Shown: in pieces, positions 62,680 through 64,000 of the stretch
How the letters are laid out: each line of letters begins with the position of its first letter
Numbering within the stretch: the first letter of the stretch is position 1
NCBI RefSeq assembly: GCF_003544915.1
Contig: NZ_CP032097.1
Span: 682,001 to 746,000 of the forward strand
Direction: 5' to 3'
Length of the DNA stretch: 64,000 bases
DNA from: Arcobacter ellisii
Lineage (GTDB): Bacteria > Campylobacterota > Campylobacteria > Campylobacterales > Arcobacteraceae
Notes under the pieces: generated by a model
Seen by the model: the letters and a program-made list of their open reading frames with translations, nothing else
The model's database searches: none
What the model was told of the DNA's origin: nothing
Position numbers and translations under genes: made by a program

Positions 62680-63522
62680 TTGCAAATCTTTATTTTGATT
62701 TCTATTTCACTTTTGTTTTTAAGTGCAAACTCTATTTTGTGTAAAATGGCAATTTCTACACAAAATATTGATGCTTATTCTTTTACTTTTTTACGAATAT
62801 TTTCAGGGGCAATTTTTCTTTTATTAATCTATTTTTATAAAAACAAAAATCTAAAACTAAATCTTAAAACAAATTGGTTAAGTTCGTTTATGCTTTTTTT
62901 ATATGCTATTTGTTTTTCATACTCTTTTATGAATTTATATGCTGGAATTGGAACATTGATTTTGTTTGCAGTTGTTCAACTAAGTATGATTTTAATAGCT
63001 CTTTTTTACAAAGAAAAACTCTCTTTACATAAAATAATTGGCGTGTTGATTGCTTTTGCTGGTTTGGGTTATCTTCTTTATCCAAAAGAAGAGTTTGTTA
63101 TCTCTTTATTTCACGCAAGTTTGATGATAATAGCTGGAATTGCTTGGGGAGTTTATAGTGTTTTAGGAAAAAAATCTACAAATGCTACTTTTAATACAAC
63201 AGATAATTTTTTCAAAGCTTCGATTTTTACACTCATTTTTGGAGTTTTATTTGTAGATTTTTTAAAAGTTGATGTATATACTTTTTTACTTGCAATTACT
63301 TCAGGGATGATAACATCAGCTTTGGGTTATTTGATTTGGTATGAAGTTTTACCAAAAATAGAAATTTTTACTGCAAGTATTTTGCAACTTTTAGTTCCTA
63401 TTATAGCCATATTTTTAAGTCTAATAATTTTAGATGAAAAACTTAGTTTTGAACTGATAGTTTCAACTTTTATAATACTTTTTGGAATATTAATAGCCTT
63501 ATATAAAAAGAGAAAAATTTAG
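62680..63522 (+). CDS. EamA-family (drug/metabolite) transporter
   Basis: A 280-residue membrane protein with ten hydrophobic segments as two EamA repeats. Typical stretches are FTFLRIFSGAIFLLLIYFY, IIGVLIAFAGLGYLLYP, AGIAWGVYSVLGKKS and ASILQLLVPIIAIFLSLIILDE. I place the start at the TTG at 62680 because AAGGA lies five bases upstream; the longer frame would begin inside selO with an unrelated N-terminus. Substrate unknown. The stop codon shares two bases with that of the convergent EAL gene. Confidence 0.85.
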   Translation: MQIFILISISLLFLSANSILCKMAISTQNIDAYSFTFLRIFSGAIFLLLIYFYKNKNLKLNLKTNWLSSFMLFLYAICFSYSFMNLYAGIGTLILFAVVQLSMILIALFYKEKLSLHKIIGVLIAFAGLGYLLYPKEEFVISLFHASLMIIAGIAWGVYSVLGKKSTNATFNTTDNFFKASIFTLIFGVLFVDFLKVDVYTFLLAITSGMITSALGYLIWYEVLPKIEIFTASILQLLVPIIAIFLSLIILDEKLSFELIVSTFIILFGILIALYKKRKI

Positions 63523-64000
63523 TTTTTTATCTCTTTATTTGGAACTGAAAAATAGTAACCTTGAGAATAATTTATTCCCAAATTATTTACAATTTTTTGT
63601 ACATTTTCATTATGAACAAACTCAGCAATACAAGGAATTTTTACATTTTTTGCAAAAAATGCGATAGCTTTTACTATTTCAAAACTTCTTTTATTTGTAT
63701 CAATATCTTTTATATATTTTGAATCAATTTTTAAAAAATCAATATCCAAATCTAAAATTCTTTCAAAATTTGAATACTCTGCACCAAAATCATCAATTGC
63801 GATTTTAAAACCTTTGCTTTTTAGTGAAGTTAGTTGATTTATATGGTTTTTTTTACCAGTTGAACTAACACCTTCAAGTATTTCAAGAATCACTCTATTG
63901 GGATTTATTTTATAAAAAGCAATTTTTTCATCTAAATAATTCACAAGATAGTTTTCTGCTAAATCATCTTCTGTTATATTTATTGAAAATGAAAAATTAT
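63519..64000 (-). CDS. EAL-domain protein, C-terminal part (cut by window end)
   Basis: About 160 residues of an EAL domain continuing past the right edge; the frame stays open to the last base. Seen in order: FSINITEDDL (the Asn-containing metal strand), VILEILEGVSS, IAIDDFGAEYSNFERIL, FLKIDSKYI, IPCIAEFV and YSQGYYFSVP. The metal-binding DDFG and the QGY motif are intact, so this may be an active c-di-GMP phosphodiesterase. It resembles the EAL domain of the gene at 317-1939. The domains upstream are unknown. Confidence 0.88.
   Translation of the reverse strand, partial: NFSFSINITEDDLAENYLVNYLDEKIAFYKINPNRVILEILEGVSSTGKKNHINQLTSLKSKGFKIAIDDFGAEYSNFERILDLDIDFLKIDSKYIKDIDTNKRSFEIVKAIAFFAKNVKIPCIAEFVHNENVQKIVNNLGINYSQGYYFSVPNKEIKN

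Noticed and set aside
63519-63522. Overlapping stop codons of the EamA and EAL genes as a special regulatory feature
   Set aside because: Tail-to-tail contacts of a few bases are common in this compact window (also at 54177-54187), and no hairpin is present here.
1-64000. CRISPR arrays, tRNA or rRNA genes, insertion sequences, phage genes
   Set aside because: Reading both strands I found no regularly spaced repeats, no cloverleaf-like sequences, no rRNA stretches and no transposase or phage motifs.

Overview
The window is a chromosomal segment from an AT-rich member of the Campylobacterota (Epsilonproteobacteria), most likely the Arcobacter group. This placement is an inference. It rests on the very low GC content, the dense and often overlapping gene packing, the FixI/FixS-type cbb3 oxidase assembly genes, the HcpA-like Cys-paired Sel1 protein, a complete Sox cluster and the many EAL/GGDEF proteins. 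No rRNA, tRNA, CRISPR array, insertion sequence or prophage was seen. There is no gene-free stretch longer than 300 bases.

Layout. 1-5060: the 3' end of gmk, a REC-GGDEF-EAL response regulator, ccoI-ccoS (copper supply to cbb3 oxidase) and a small cytochrome c. 5258-12312: a tightly packed operon holding an orphan ABC ATPase, hemH, the AMMECR1 / radical SAM / MEMO1 trio (the AmmeMemoRadiSam set, function unknown) and an ElyC-like protein, followed by a zinc-type ABC transporter (ATPase and permease only) and a CvfB-like S1 protein. 12415-16661: a Tpx peroxidase with an odd Cys-rich tail, a Sel1 repeat protein, an NnrS-family membrane protein and the MsrPQ repair system for oxidised periplasmic methionines. 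16662-20233: a predicted small RNA or leader, a UvrD-type helicase and a CPA2 antiporter.

20422-29210 is the sulfur oxidation block: soxC-soxD-soxX-soxY-soxZ-soxA, an unrecognised periplasmic protein, a terminator, then soxB, followed by a cytochrome c-thioredoxin fusion, a MOSC protein and an exported DsrE-like protein. Together these encode the periplasmic Sox pathway, including SoxCD, so complete thiosulfate oxidation to sulfate without a sulfur-globule stage is expected. The accessory genes probably handle thiol redox and sulfane sulfur.

29233-45201 mixes a surface-sugar module (FAD enzyme, GtrA, GT-C-like protein), periplasmic hydrolases, IclR/PfpI, a degenerate HD-GYP protein, an exported rhodanese, valS, a ParE/RelE-type toxin-antitoxin pair, a MATE/GNAT/TetR efflux locus, YwbE and an FKBP. 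45310-64000 holds a lipoprotein, an RND pump without partner genes, LapD-LapG (c-di-GMP control of adhesin release), an MFS exporter, rdgB, three pseudopilin-like genes overlapping proC, bamD, lon, a rhomboid protease, two small zinc-ribbon genes (one with an apparent ATA start), a low-molecular-weight phosphatase, selO, an EamA transporter and a partial EAL protein.

The items most worth a second look are the predicted RNA at 16734-16841, the ATA-start zinc-ribbon gene at 60195-60356, the AmmeMemoRadiSam operon, the sulfur accessory genes around soxB, and several near-perfect palindromes sitting on promoters. All functions are called from sequence motifs read by eye; no database search was possible.
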